From NCBI RefSeq assembly GCF_900090045.1, contig NC_041782.1, positions 831,001 through 895,000 on the forward strand: DNA of 64,000 nt. The letters run 5' to 3'. Position numbers and translations under genes: made by a program. This document shows positions 33,731 through 44,114 of this stretch, piece by piece (the stretch's first letter is position 1; every line of letters starts with the position of its first letter). Origin of the DNA: Plasmodium malariae (lineage: Eukaryota; Apicomplexa; Aconoidasida; Haemosporida; Plasmodiidae). Below the pieces are notes generated by a model. It searched no databases and had not been told where the DNA came from. It was given only the letters and a program-made list of their open reading frames with translations.

Positions 33731-35401
33731 TTATTGAGCCGTAGCTTGTTTATGTTTTAACTGTTTCATTTTACACTTCAGAATTTCTGTAAGATCTTCC
33801 CCGTCGTTTATTATGTTTAATTTTTGAAAATAAAACAATAATGTATAGGCGCTATGTTCATTTATGTTTTTATAATTAATTATTATATAATTTTTTATGT
33901 TATGTATAATGGAATTATGTGTATAATTTAATATTAAAAGAATGTTTAGAACTTTTATAATGTCTTGAATTAAACAAATATCGTAATTATTTATAAACAT
34001 TTCAATATCGTCTTCCCAGTGATTTAATAATCTGAGTAAATTATTTTTCAAGTTTTCATATTCACACGCATTTAAACATTTGTTTACATTATCTTTTTTA
34101 CATTTTTCAGTTTTGCATTTTTCAGTATTTTCTTTAATAAAAATTTTATTCACGTCCAAAAGATGAAAATCGTACATGTTGTTATTTTCATAATTTTTTA
34201 AAAGAATGGATAATGAATACAAAACATAAATTTTTAATTCTTTCAACAATTTCATTTTTTTTATTTGTGAAATAAAAATATCCATTTTAGACAAACATAT
34301 AAGTATATTATATCTTGAATATATATAAAATAGGTTACTTATTTGATTACAGTTCAATAAATTTACGTAACTAATAAGTTTTTCATTAAATATATTTATT
34401 ATGTAATTAAATAAATTGATATAGTTAATGGAATAGTTGAAATTTTTGTCGTCCTTAACATATTCACCTTTCCCATATATAAGCTCGTAATTTTCAATAA
34501 TCTCCTTTATATTCGGTAAAAAATGAATACAATTTATTACATCATCAATACTGCTTTTGTCCATAACAGTTGTTAATTTATAAGTACAAATTTTTAATAT
34601 ATGATTAAAATTTTTATTTATTTTCATATAAGAATATAATATTCTACACAAATCCATTAAATTTATATCATCCATTAACAGAATAATTTTTTGCGACAAG
34701 GTTTTGAAAATATTCATGTTTTTGTATAATATACATGCAAAGCAGTATGTAATTACACATATATCTCTAACATGCACATGACTATGCATTATATTGTCCA
34801 TAATTATACTGCTCAGCTTAACAAACAAATCTTCATCATTTATCTTACATTTAACTAAGGCATTTAAAATCATAGATATTTCCACTATATTGTAAAGTGT
34901 ATGAACTTTTTTTTTTAATTCCTCTTTTAAGAATATAATAAGATTCTCTTTTTTTCTTTTCGAATAGGTTGATATTAACATAGCTAAATTTGAAGTGTTA
35001 AAATATTCACATTTCTTTTTTATTATAGGAATAAAACTATCATATAAATTTGTTTCATATCGAATTTTACTCAAACAAAATAAAAAGGATGCAATTTCCC
35101 CAACTTCAAATTTATCGATTAATTCGTAAGATCTTTTTTCGATTTTTTTCCATATAAAATCATTTTTAATATTCTCTTTCAAAAGCATATTTGAAAAAAT
35201 ACAAAGAACAGATGAATTCATATGTTTTATCTTAATTTCTTTTTCATTTTTTATATCACCTTCATATTTATTTTTGTATAAAATATTATGGTTTACCTTG
35301 GATACAAATCTTTTAAAAAAATAATTAACTGTATTCACATTCGCGCTTTCTGTAATAACATTCTTAAACTTAAGCATTGATGCGAACGATTTTCTTTCCA
35401 A
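33731..35401 (-). CDS. Heptatricopeptide-type (HPR/FASTK-like) mitochondrial RNA-binding candidate
   Basis: A single exon of 556 residues, built of repeated helical pairs of about 37 residues. Visible units include KFEVGEIASFLFCLSKIR, YFNTSNLAMLISTYSKRK, LYNIVEISMILNALVKCK and INLMDLCRILYSYMKIN. These follow the pattern 'x-N-L-A-x-x-L-x-x-Y-x-K' seen in octo/heptatricopeptide and FASTK proteins of apicomplexan mitochondria. In that group the proteins bind organellar RNA and help assemble fragmented rRNAs. No RAP domain is seen at the C-terminus, which ends KCKMKQLKHKQATAQ. The N-terminus MERKSFASMLKFKN is basic and Ser-rich, fitting a mitochondrial presequence. The assignment rests on repeat pattern only, so confidence in the exact class is moderate. 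Confidence 0.72.
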   Translation of the reverse strand: MERKSFASMLKFKNVITESANVNTVNYFFKRFVSKVNHNILYKNKYEGDIKNEKEIKIKHMNSSVLCIFSNMLLKENIKNDFIWKKIEKRSYELIDKFEVGEIASFLFCLSKIRYETNLYDSFIPIIKKKCEYFNTSNLAMLISTYSKRKKENLIIFLKEELKKKVHTLYNIVEISMILNALVKCKINDEDLFVKLSSIIMDNIMHSHVHVRDICVITYCFACILYKNMNIFKTLSQKIILLMDDINLMDLCRILYSYMKINKNFNHILKICTYKLTTVMDKSSIDDVINCIHFLPNIKEIIENYELIYGKGEYVKDDKNFNYSINYINLFNYIINIFNEKLISYVNLLNCNQISNLFYIYSRYNILICLSKMDIFISQIKKMKLLKELKIYVLYSLSILLKNYENNNMYDFHLLDVNKIFIKENTEKCKTEKCKKDNVNKCLNACEYENLKNNLLRLLNHWEDDIEMFINNYDICLIQDIIKVLNILLILNYTHNSIIHNIKNYIIINYKNINEHSAYTLLFYFQKLNIINDGEDLTEILKCKMKQLKHKQATAQ

Positions 35402-38197
35402 GCTACTGTCTTAATTTTATCAAAACCCACGGAGGTGTGCATATACATATACATACATATACACATACATATGTACACATTCGTATACAAATATATACAT
35501 GCACATACGTACATATGGATAAAAAAGAGAACATTTAAGTCTTAAAAATTTGCCATAAATTCTTTCAAAAGTTTACAAAATATCTCTTTCAAACAACGTT
35601 CAAGTTTAAAGAAGTTCAACAGATTAAATGATTGTTTTATAAGAATTCACTTATAACACAATAGGTTGTTATATCCTAGTTTAAAAAGTAAAAAGTAGGA
35701 TTTTACCTTCTCGTTATTTTACTCTATTTTACACTAATTTACTTTGTCTTACTTTATTTTGTTTTATTTTATTGTATTTTAATTTATTGTAATTTATTAT
35801 ATTTTGTCCTATTTTGTTCTATTCTATTTTTGTTTTAAGCTTTTCTCTTTTTTTTTTGTGCATTATTTTTTGCTTATTAACAGTTCCCAATACGGAAATA
35901 ACAAAAGTAATAAATAAAAGGGTCAAAAGTATTATTGTTCACACCAGACGTTCGAAAAACACCCTATATAATACTAAGAATCCTTCTATGGTATTATATA
36001 TTTATTTATTTGTTATATTTATTTGTTATATTTATTTGTTATATTTATTATATTTTTTTTATTTCCTTTTTATATTTTTCTCTTAAAAGTTGCAAAAAAA
36101 AAAAAAAATTATTATATATGTTTCATAATAAATTAAAGAAAATAAAACTTTTTTCTTATTTTTTTTTTTTTATAATAATGAACATACTTTCACATTTGGA
36201 TTCCTTGTACAGATAAAATAAATATACACAAAAAAAAATAAAAAATGCTTAAAACTATTCTGTTGTTTCCAAGAGAAAATCGTTAATCGTATAACTAATA
36301 TGGTGGCAATAACATACAAAAAAAAAAAAAATATAATAATAACAAAACAATATATACCACTATATAATATACCAACATTTATAAACATGTATAAAATACG
36401 CATAAAATATATGTAGTATATATTTATATATAAAACATGCACACAGTTTGTATAAAACAAACCCAGGAAATATATATAAAAAGTATATAAATAAAAGGCT
36501 TTTAAGTACTAAAAATAAATACAAACTTCGAATAACTTGTTATAATTATATTTCTTTATTCTAAAAACATTATATACAAAATGGAAGAAATTCTCTTTAT
36601 TTCATTTTGCTTGTGGGTACTCTCGTAATATAAAAATAATAATTTTAAAATTGAGAAAGCTTTTTATGAACTAAAAAAAATAAATTTATACTTTATTTTT
36701 TATACTAAAAAATACACAACTTATGAAATAAACACTACAAAAATTCACATTTCATTATTTCACATCGTTCTTAAATTATTATATTCAAACATTTTTTTAT
36801 TCATTCATTCAATCATTTTTCAATCCTTTTATTCAATCATTTTTCAATCCTTTTATGCAATCATTTTTTAATCCATATATTCAATTATTTTTTTATCCAT
36901 ATATTTAATTATTTTTTTATCCATATATTCTATCATTTTTTTATCCATACATTCTATCATTTTTTTATCCATATATTCTAACATTTTTTTATCCATATAT
37001 TCTAACATTTTTTTATCCATATATTCTAACATTTTTTAATCCATATATTCTAACATTTTTTAATCCTTTTGTTCATTAATTTGTTCATTTTTTTTTTGTA
37101 ATTTGCATAGATAACATTAATACGCATTAACGAATATTGCGATACTTGAAATTTAATTATATCACACATTATATATAATTTATTATTTTCGAATGTACAT
37201 GTATTACACAAATGTAATGATAAATGAATAATAGGGAGTACCTTTTTATGTATATATATTACTAACAAATATAATGAATTTATAGCATAAATGTGAGCCT
37301 TAAAACTCTTCAATTAAAGTTTTTTTATTACATTTTTTAAACAAAAGTAAAAGATGAAGCAACCAATGACAAAATAAAGGAAATAATCAAAACTTAATTC
37401 AAAATAAAATTATTTCATTTCCTCTGCACTTTCAGTAATGAAATAAAAAATAAAAACAAAAAATAACAAGTAAAAAATAGCAAGAAAAAAATTGGGAGCA
37501 AAAAATAGCAAGAAAAAAATTGGGAGCAAAAATTAACAAGAAAAAAATAAGTAGAAATAATTAACAGGCAAAATATAAAAAGCAAAATTCAAGCAGCAAA
37601 AAATAACGAACAATATAACGAGCAAAAAATGAGAAGCAAATATCACAATCTCGCTCGCTTTCATGGCATTTCCCATTTATATAATTAAATGAACTGATCA
37701 CAATTAAGAAAAAAAAAAAAAAATTTTTTTTTTTTTATATTTTAGTTAAATTAGGCTTTCACATCACGAACATTTCTTTTCGTACGTTTTGTTACATATG
37801 CACATACATATTTATATACCTTTTATTTTTTCAATACATTGCTAAATACATCAGTTTACTTCATTCTTTTACCACCATACATCCTTTTAACGAATTGAAA
37901 AAAATTGCACAATCGCATAGATGTATTTAGTGAATATTATATACATGAAAATGTGTATATATATATATATACAAAAATGTGTATATGTATGTATAAAAAC
38001 GTGCATATATGTGTATAAGAACGTCTATATATATGCGAATAAAAACATGTATAAATATGTATAAAAACGTATACATATGTGTTTAAAAACGTACATATAT
38101 GTGTGCTTGTATGGCTGTATTTATGTACGTATGCACGTGTGCATTTAACCAAGAACATATTCACTTTTTAATCCTCCCCCCTTGATAAATTCAAAAA
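35402..38197. other. 2.8-kb stretch between divergent genes
   Basis: Shared upstream region of the HPR-like gene (-) and RAD23 (+). It contains TACATA repeats (35437-35515), T-rich attttatt repeats (35715-35830), a minisatellite (36790-37075) and aaaaatagcaagaaaaaaattggg repeats (37440-37600). One exon-like segment at 35884-35991, between a TTAACAG acceptor and a GTATTA donor, is open in two frames (VPNTEITKVINKRVKS is one reading). No partner exon is evident. Confidence 0.5.
36790..37075. repeat. 24-bp minisatellite ttttttatccatatattctaacat
   Basis: About eleven units with small changes (attca, ttcta). The 5' part has the related ttcaatcatttttcaatcct form, suggesting gradual divergence of an older array. 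Confidence 0.8.
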
Positions 38198-39400
38198 ATG
38201 AAAATAAAAGTAAGGACCCTGCAAAATAACGAAGAGGAAATTAATGTAGACAATGATGACACAATACTTGATGTAAAGAAAAAAGTAGAGAGCGTTTTCC
38301 CTGAAATGGCATTTGATAAACAGAAATTAATTTTTAGTGGGAATATTTTAATAGATGAAAATAAAGTAGTAGATATATTAAAAGAAAATGATATAGTTAT
38401 AGTTATGGCAAGTAAGAAAATATTTGCAAGTAATAAGAACAACTCAAAAGAAAATGCGAATGATTCATCAACTAATAGCAGTGCTCCAAAAATTAATGAT
38501 AATAATTCCGTACATAAAAATGATGAAAAGAATAAGTTATTATCCAATAAAAATGAAATACAAACAGATGAAGGTAAACAAAATGTAAGTATAAATAATG
38601 CAGAATCAATGTTATTAACAGGCGATAAATTAAAAGAAACTATAGACAACATATGTGCTATGGGATTCGAAAGAGAGACTGTTAGGAAAGCAATGATACT
38701 AGCTTATAACAACCCCAATAGAGCAATTGATTATTTGACTAATGGATTTCCAGATATAAATGAATTAAATGAAATTAACGAAATTAATGAAGTGGGTGAA
38801 AGGAACGAAATGGGTGAAAGGAACGAAATGGGCGAAAGGAACGAAATGGGCGAAAATACGTACGAAAGAGATAATAATGAAAATTCTTCTAACTTATCAA
38901 ATCATTTAATGAATTATAATTTATTAGGTGATAACTCTGGACTAGGTTTATCAGAAAATCCTGAACTGTTAAGAAATTCTCCCTTCATTAATGTTATACG
39001 AGATGTTGCATTATCCAACCCTCAAAGAATTCCTGAAATTTTAGAAATGATTGGAAGAACCGATCCATCCTTTTTAGATTATATAAGAGAAAATCAAACA
39101 GAATTTTTAAGAGTCATCCAAAATTATAGTAATGAAAATACACCAAATGCTGATAACGAACAATTATCGAGCGATGTGATAACACAACAAGGCATTCAAA
39201 ATACAAGTGATCAGACTAATGAAAATTTAAACATACCTATTACACCATTAAATGAAAACGAAATGGAGAGTGTGAAAAAATTAGAATCACTTGGTTTTCC
39301 AAAACACCTAGCGATTGAGGCTTTTATTGCTTGTGATAAGAATGAAGAAATGGCAGCGAATTACTTATTCGAAAATATGAATGATTACACCTCGGAGTAG
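38198..39400 (+). CDS. RAD23: UV excision repair / proteasome shuttle protein RAD23
   Basis: A single exon of 400 residues with the complete RAD23 layout. An N-terminal ubiquitin-like domain (1-75; MKIKVRTLQNNEEEINVD, KQKLIFSGNILIDENKVVD) docks on the proteasome. A Ser/Asn-rich linker follows, then UBA1 (about 148-187; IDNICAMGFERETVRKAMI). The XPC-binding domain (about 253-310) contains LLRNSPFINVIRDVALSNPQ and PEILEMIGRTDPSFLDYI. The C-terminal UBA2 (about 354-396; VKKLESLGFPKHLAIEAFIA) acts as a stabilising cap. It binds ubiquitinated substrates and, through Rad4/XPC, damaged DNA. A short repeated hexapeptide (GERNEM, three copies) lies between UBA1 and the XPC-binding domain. The ATG is preceded by an A-rich leader (ttcaaaaaatg). 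Confidence 0.96.
   Translation: MKIKVRTLQNNEEEINVDNDDTILDVKKKVESVFPEMAFDKQKLIFSGNILIDENKVVDILKENDIVIVMASKKIFASNKNNSKENANDSSTNSSAPKINDNNSVHKNDEKNKLLSNKNEIQTDEGKQNVSINNAESMLLTGDKLKETIDNICAMGFERETVRKAMILAYNNPNRAIDYLTNGFPDINELNEINEINEVGERNEMGERNEMGERNEMGENTYERDNNENSSNLSNHLMNYNLLGDNSGLGLSENPELLRNSPFINVIRDVALSNPQRIPEILEMIGRTDPSFLDYIRENQTEFLRVIQNYSNENTPNADNEQLSSDVITQQGIQNTSDQTNENLNIPITPLNENEMESVKKLESLGFPKHLAIEAFIACDKNEEMAANYLFENMNDYTSE
38782..38855 (+). repeat. Coding 18-bp repeat (GERNEM) in RAD23
   Basis: Three 18-bp copies encode Gly-Glu-Arg-Asn-Glu-Met between UBA1 and the XPC-binding domain. They differ by single silent changes (ggt/ggc), consistent with recent duplication. Confidence 0.85.
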
Positions 39401-39590
39401 GGGAGTGTAAGTAGCAGTTAGAAGCGTAAGTAGCATTAGGAAATATTATGAAGGAAAAGAAAACGGTAGCAGTCAGATAACAAACAAAACAAACTTTCAT
39501 AAAGCATATCATTACTTCTGAACTTTTATCCTTTTTGCCTATAACATTTTTCGTTCAAACGAACCAAGGAAAATTAGAAAACAGTTAAAC

Positions 39591-39631
<41 letters not shown>

Positions 39632-40169
39632 GCAGTACACAGTATATATATATTTATTGTATTTCCCCCAATTTTCAGCCCCTAAATAAAATTCCATTTT
39701 AACAGATTATTTTATTCTAATTATATTTTGTTGAGACAATTTTATAAAAAAAATTCTGATTTTTTCTTTTTTTTTTTTTAAGTTTTTATTCCCATTTATT
39801 TAATAAATTACATTTTTACAACTTTTTTAAATGGTGAGATTATATTATGTTTGTTTAATGACGCTATTTAAATATTATAATAATTTACATTTTTAAAATA
39901 AGTTTTACTATTTTTTGTTTTTCTTTCTGATGATAAGAAACTTATTTTGCAAAAATGATTAACACTTTTTATTTTTTTAATATTGCATTTTGTACGCGCA
40001 TAATGTACTTTGTATAAATACATATAATATATATTCATATAATGTATTCATATAATGTATTAATGTATATACACGCGTTGGTTCACGCAATTATTCGCTT
40101 CATCGTTTAACACTAATAACAAGATTTTACTATTTACTTCGATGAGATAGTTATACAGACTTACTCAAA

Positions 40170-40495
40170 ATGGTGTTCATCAGAAAAAGGTATAACCATT
40201 AATAATTATTTAAGCTTTTTTTCAGCTTTAAACAGGTAGCAAAATTTAACCATTAGAACTACGCAGCATATACTAGCGCTCATGAGCTTATATAATACGT
40301 ATGTATATATTTATCTATGTATATATATAGAACTAATCGTGGATAGGTGCACTGGAAAGTCTATAATAATATCATGGATATAAAAGGTATATATAATAAT
40401 AATAGATCAAGAGATTTGCTAAATCATTTATGAAAAATCACAACATTGATAACCTAATATATAGATATACATATATTCACATACACAAATATACT

Positions 40496-40526
<31 letters not shown>

Positions 40527-40697
40527 TTATTTATTTATTTTTTTAAATGTAAATTTCACAATTTGGTAGTTTTCCCAAGGGTCATAAAGTCATACATAAA
40601 AAAGAAGAGTACTTTGATAAATTTGGAAAAAATCATAGAATTGTTAAAAAAAAAAAAAAAAATCATTAACTTATATGTGTATATTTATAACTATTAA
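40170..40697 (+). CDS. Candidate four-exon mini-gene, basic 65-residue protein
   Basis: Exons 40170-40189, 40226-40235 (a 10-nt micro-exon), 40347-40386 and 40570-40697 join in phase. The product begins MVFIRKSFKQVHWKVYNNIM and continues with DIKVFPRVIKSYIKKKST and an amphipathic helix LINLEKIIELL, ending in a poly-Lys run. Each intron has GT..AG ends, and the frame is closed in the other two frames of exon 3. The size, basic charge and VYNNIM..VFPRVIKSY pattern vaguely recall LYR-motif mitochondrial assembly proteins, but I do not recognise it firmly. Exon 4 is open in a second frame too, so the model could be wrong. A shorter end using donor GTTAAA at 40643 and an exon near 41175 is also possible. 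The first intron is only about 36 nt, which is short. Confidence 0.35.
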
Positions 40698-41280
40698 ATT
40701 TGTTAAGCCGCTTTGACATAACTCTTATTACATATATTATTCTTGCATAAAATATTATTCTTATTATTCTTTTTATTCTACCAGAAATGTATATATATAT
40801 ATGTGTAAATACATTTGCCTGAGAGTACAAGGTATAAACTATTTATATCGACGTAAAACACGTATACATTCCATTTTTCGTCATTATATTTTTAAATAAA
40901 TTTGAAAAAAAGTATTCTCTTTTAATTGCAATTGGAAATAAAGAAAAAATTCTTACAAATACGTAATTTCTCGTAACATAAAAATATTTTTCCTTATATA
41001 TGTATATATAATTAAATATATCGGTTAATTACAGTAGCACACCACTTTTATTCTTTATTAATTGCAAGGTGGTGATGGTAAAGCAACACATGTTATGAAA
41101 GCAACACGTAATATATTATATTATAATATTATATTATTATATTATTTTTTCTATTGACATTTCATTTTTTACAGCTAAAAAGTATAAGTGACAAAGTGCA
41201 CCTTTTGTGTTGACGTGGCTATGGCTATATTAATAATGTATATGACTTTTAATTTGGTATTAAAAAAAAAAAATAATTAC

Positions 41281-41281
<1 letters not shown>

Positions 41282-41328
<47 letters not shown>
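41282..41328. repeat. (TA)n microsatellite
   Basis: About 23 TA dinucleotides, uninterrupted. Confidence 0.85.
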
Positions 41329-41493
41329 TTATGTAACATAGCAATATTATTATTTAATCTTGTAACATATGTTTTTTCAAGTTTTAATTGTGATTTATAC
41401 ATTCTTTTTTCTTTAAGGAAAATACTTGTTTTAACAAAGCAGTTCTTAGTTGTTTCGTTCCATAACAATGGAAACAAAGAATATATAGCGCTA

Positions 41494-41534
<41 letters not shown>

Positions 41535-42429
41535 TCATAACAAAAAATATAAATATTTTTTTTCATAATATTTTCCTTAACCCTTTAAAAATTTGTCATT
41601 GTACATAAAGGTATATACAAACTCTTGGTAGCTCTTATTTGACGCAGAATTGCATATATATATGTATGTATATATGCATTATATATGTACATACAAAATA
41701 TGCACATTTATAATATACATATAAATACGTAACTCCGTGTTTATGAGTATTTATATATATTATTATATATGTGTATATATAAATATACATATGCATATTA
41801 AGATGCTTATAAATGTATAACACATGCTTCATGTAAGCATCTTGTACATGTTACTGTTATACACTAAATTGTTCACGAAATAACCTAAATTAAATTGAAC
41901 AAAAAAAATTTATTTTGACATCTTGAAATTTTTACATTTTGAAAAGGACATAAATAAACGAAAAAGCATTTATTTATTTTTAAAAATAAATGAATATAAT
42001 AAAATTAAGGGAAAATCTTAATTTCATTACATATAATATTTATATAAATTTCATATAAAATATATATAAATATATTACGTATAATACTGAAAAAAGTGCT
42101 ACATACAATATACAGTTAATAATTATACATAATATATATTACATATATATATATATATATATATAATAATAATATGTATATAATGCGGATATGAAAATGA
42201 TATTGATATATAACATGTGTGCTTTTAAGTTTTAGGCCCCATTTTTTTTTTTTTTTTTTTATATATATTCATCATTCACTTTTATCTAACACATTTACGT
42301 ATAATATCACCTTTTAACTAACAAAAGATATTGCATTTTTATATTTATATATAATTTTTTTTTTTTTTTTGAAATTATATAAAAGTTAAATATGTGTTCG
42401 TACATACAAATGGTATACGTTTATATATA

Positions 42430-42436
<7 letters not shown>

Positions 42437-42481
<45 letters not shown>
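42437..42481. repeat. (TA)n microsatellite
   Basis: About 22 TA dinucleotides. Confidence 0.85.
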
Positions 42482-42486
<5 letters not shown>

Positions 42487-44114
42487 CGCATACGAATAAA
42501 TTTTTGCTATATATGTAATATATAGAGAATTTAAAAAAAAAAAATAATTATGTAAGCAATATAAAAATATCAATATATTATAGATTAATTTATACTTCGA
42601 CATTTTCAAAAAAAAAAAAAAAAAATATTTTTAAAGAAAAAATAGTATTTAAAGTAATTTTGTATAATAATATTGTTAGTTATATGTTAAAATTCTTACA
42701 TTTATATTAATACTAAAAAGAATTTAATAGAATATAAGAAAAATTAAGTAAATTATAATATATATATTATACATATATAACTTATCACCACTTGTCATTT
42801 TTATTTTATATATATTATTATATATATACATATATTTATAAATAAAGAACAAGCAACAAACGAATCATATAAATTTAAATATAATGGAGAAACCAAAAAA
42901 ATTGTAGTAAAAATTATTCTATTTGTTTTTAATATATATTAAAATAATATATTTATATTTATATACACTTTTTTTTTTTTTTTTTTTTTTTATTATTTAA
43001 ATTTTTTTAAATAGAAAATGTTAAATCATTGAACAAAATTTGTGTACAGCCTTCTTTCACATTATATATATTTATGCAGTAATTGAACTTATTTGAAGGG
43101 GAAAAAAAAAAGTGAGCATATAAAATAAAGAAAAATAAGGAAGATAAGTAAAGAATAAAAGCAAAGAACAAATATAAGGAACAAAAGAACAAAAGTAAAA
43201 AGAAAAAAGAAAAAAGAAAAAACGAAGAAAAAATTAAATTAAAATGAACATACATTGCTGAAAAATTTATCCCCTCACAGGTTGATAGTTAATTTCATGT
43301 TCAGTTGTGCTTTTATCTTATTTTGAAAAAATAATTTGTCCCTTTTATTATAAATATTGTAAAAAATTAACTGTTCTAAGAGTTAATTTAAAGAGTTGCT
43401 TTTCAAGTTAATTTTTAAAAAGGGTGTTTAAATAATAATTCTTTTGTTTAAATTATACTCAAAAGGAAGGACATTATATGTATATATTTATATATATATA
43501 AATGTTTATGAAGGTTTCTCACTTCTTGCAAAGGAAAGAAAAGAGCATAGTTAGTCTGCACAGAAGTTATATATATATAGTTATATATATATGTATATGT
43601 ACGCACACACAGGCAGGAAATTTACAGTATTTGTTCCAGCTATAATAATTAACTAATATACTCACGCGAAGGAAGAATTATAACTTCTGAAGATATAAAT
43701 TCTCAAGTACAGAAAACGAAAGAAAATAAACGAAACATTATTAATTAAAGGAAGCAAAACGTAGTCAAGTAATTACAAAAATGAAAGAAAATCGAATCTC
43801 ATCTTTTTTGTAATGCACTGTTTTTACCCCATCATTGAGCTTAATTGTTTTAAATGTGTTTTTCCATATTTACATTAGAAATTATGTTTAATGTGTTAAT
43901 TTTTTATTTTTATTGACCATTTAATTTTTTGTACTTAGTTATAACATCAAGTTGAATCTCATTAGCACACAACATACATACATACATACAGATACCGATG
44001 TAGATTGGCATGTACATGTGGAAATGTATACATATGTACACTCGCTGTTTCTTCTTTTAATAATTTTTCAAGTATTTATCTGTTTATCCTTCACTTTCTG
44101 TTCTCTTTTATAGA

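Larger units (their letters stand above)
40698..44114. other. 3.4-kb AT-rich stretch without a gene
   Basis: Likely 5' region of the PREBP-like gene. It holds long (TA)n tracts (41282-41328, 42437-42481), T runs (42240-42260, 42970-42990) and A-rich DNA at 43100-43240. Short open frames here are composed of Ile/Tyr repeats or Phe runs from the microsatellites. I see nothing else. Confidence 0.55.

Noticed and set aside
38191..38652. 153-residue minus-strand frame opposite RAD23
   Set aside because: Antisense of the ubiquitin-like domain and linker; the plus-strand protein is unambiguous.
40561..40673. Alternative frame GHKVIHKKEEYFDKFGKNHR in the region of the mini-gene's exon 4
   Set aside because: Attractive composition, but it could not be joined in phase to the other exons without an unusual donor; kept only as an alternative reading.
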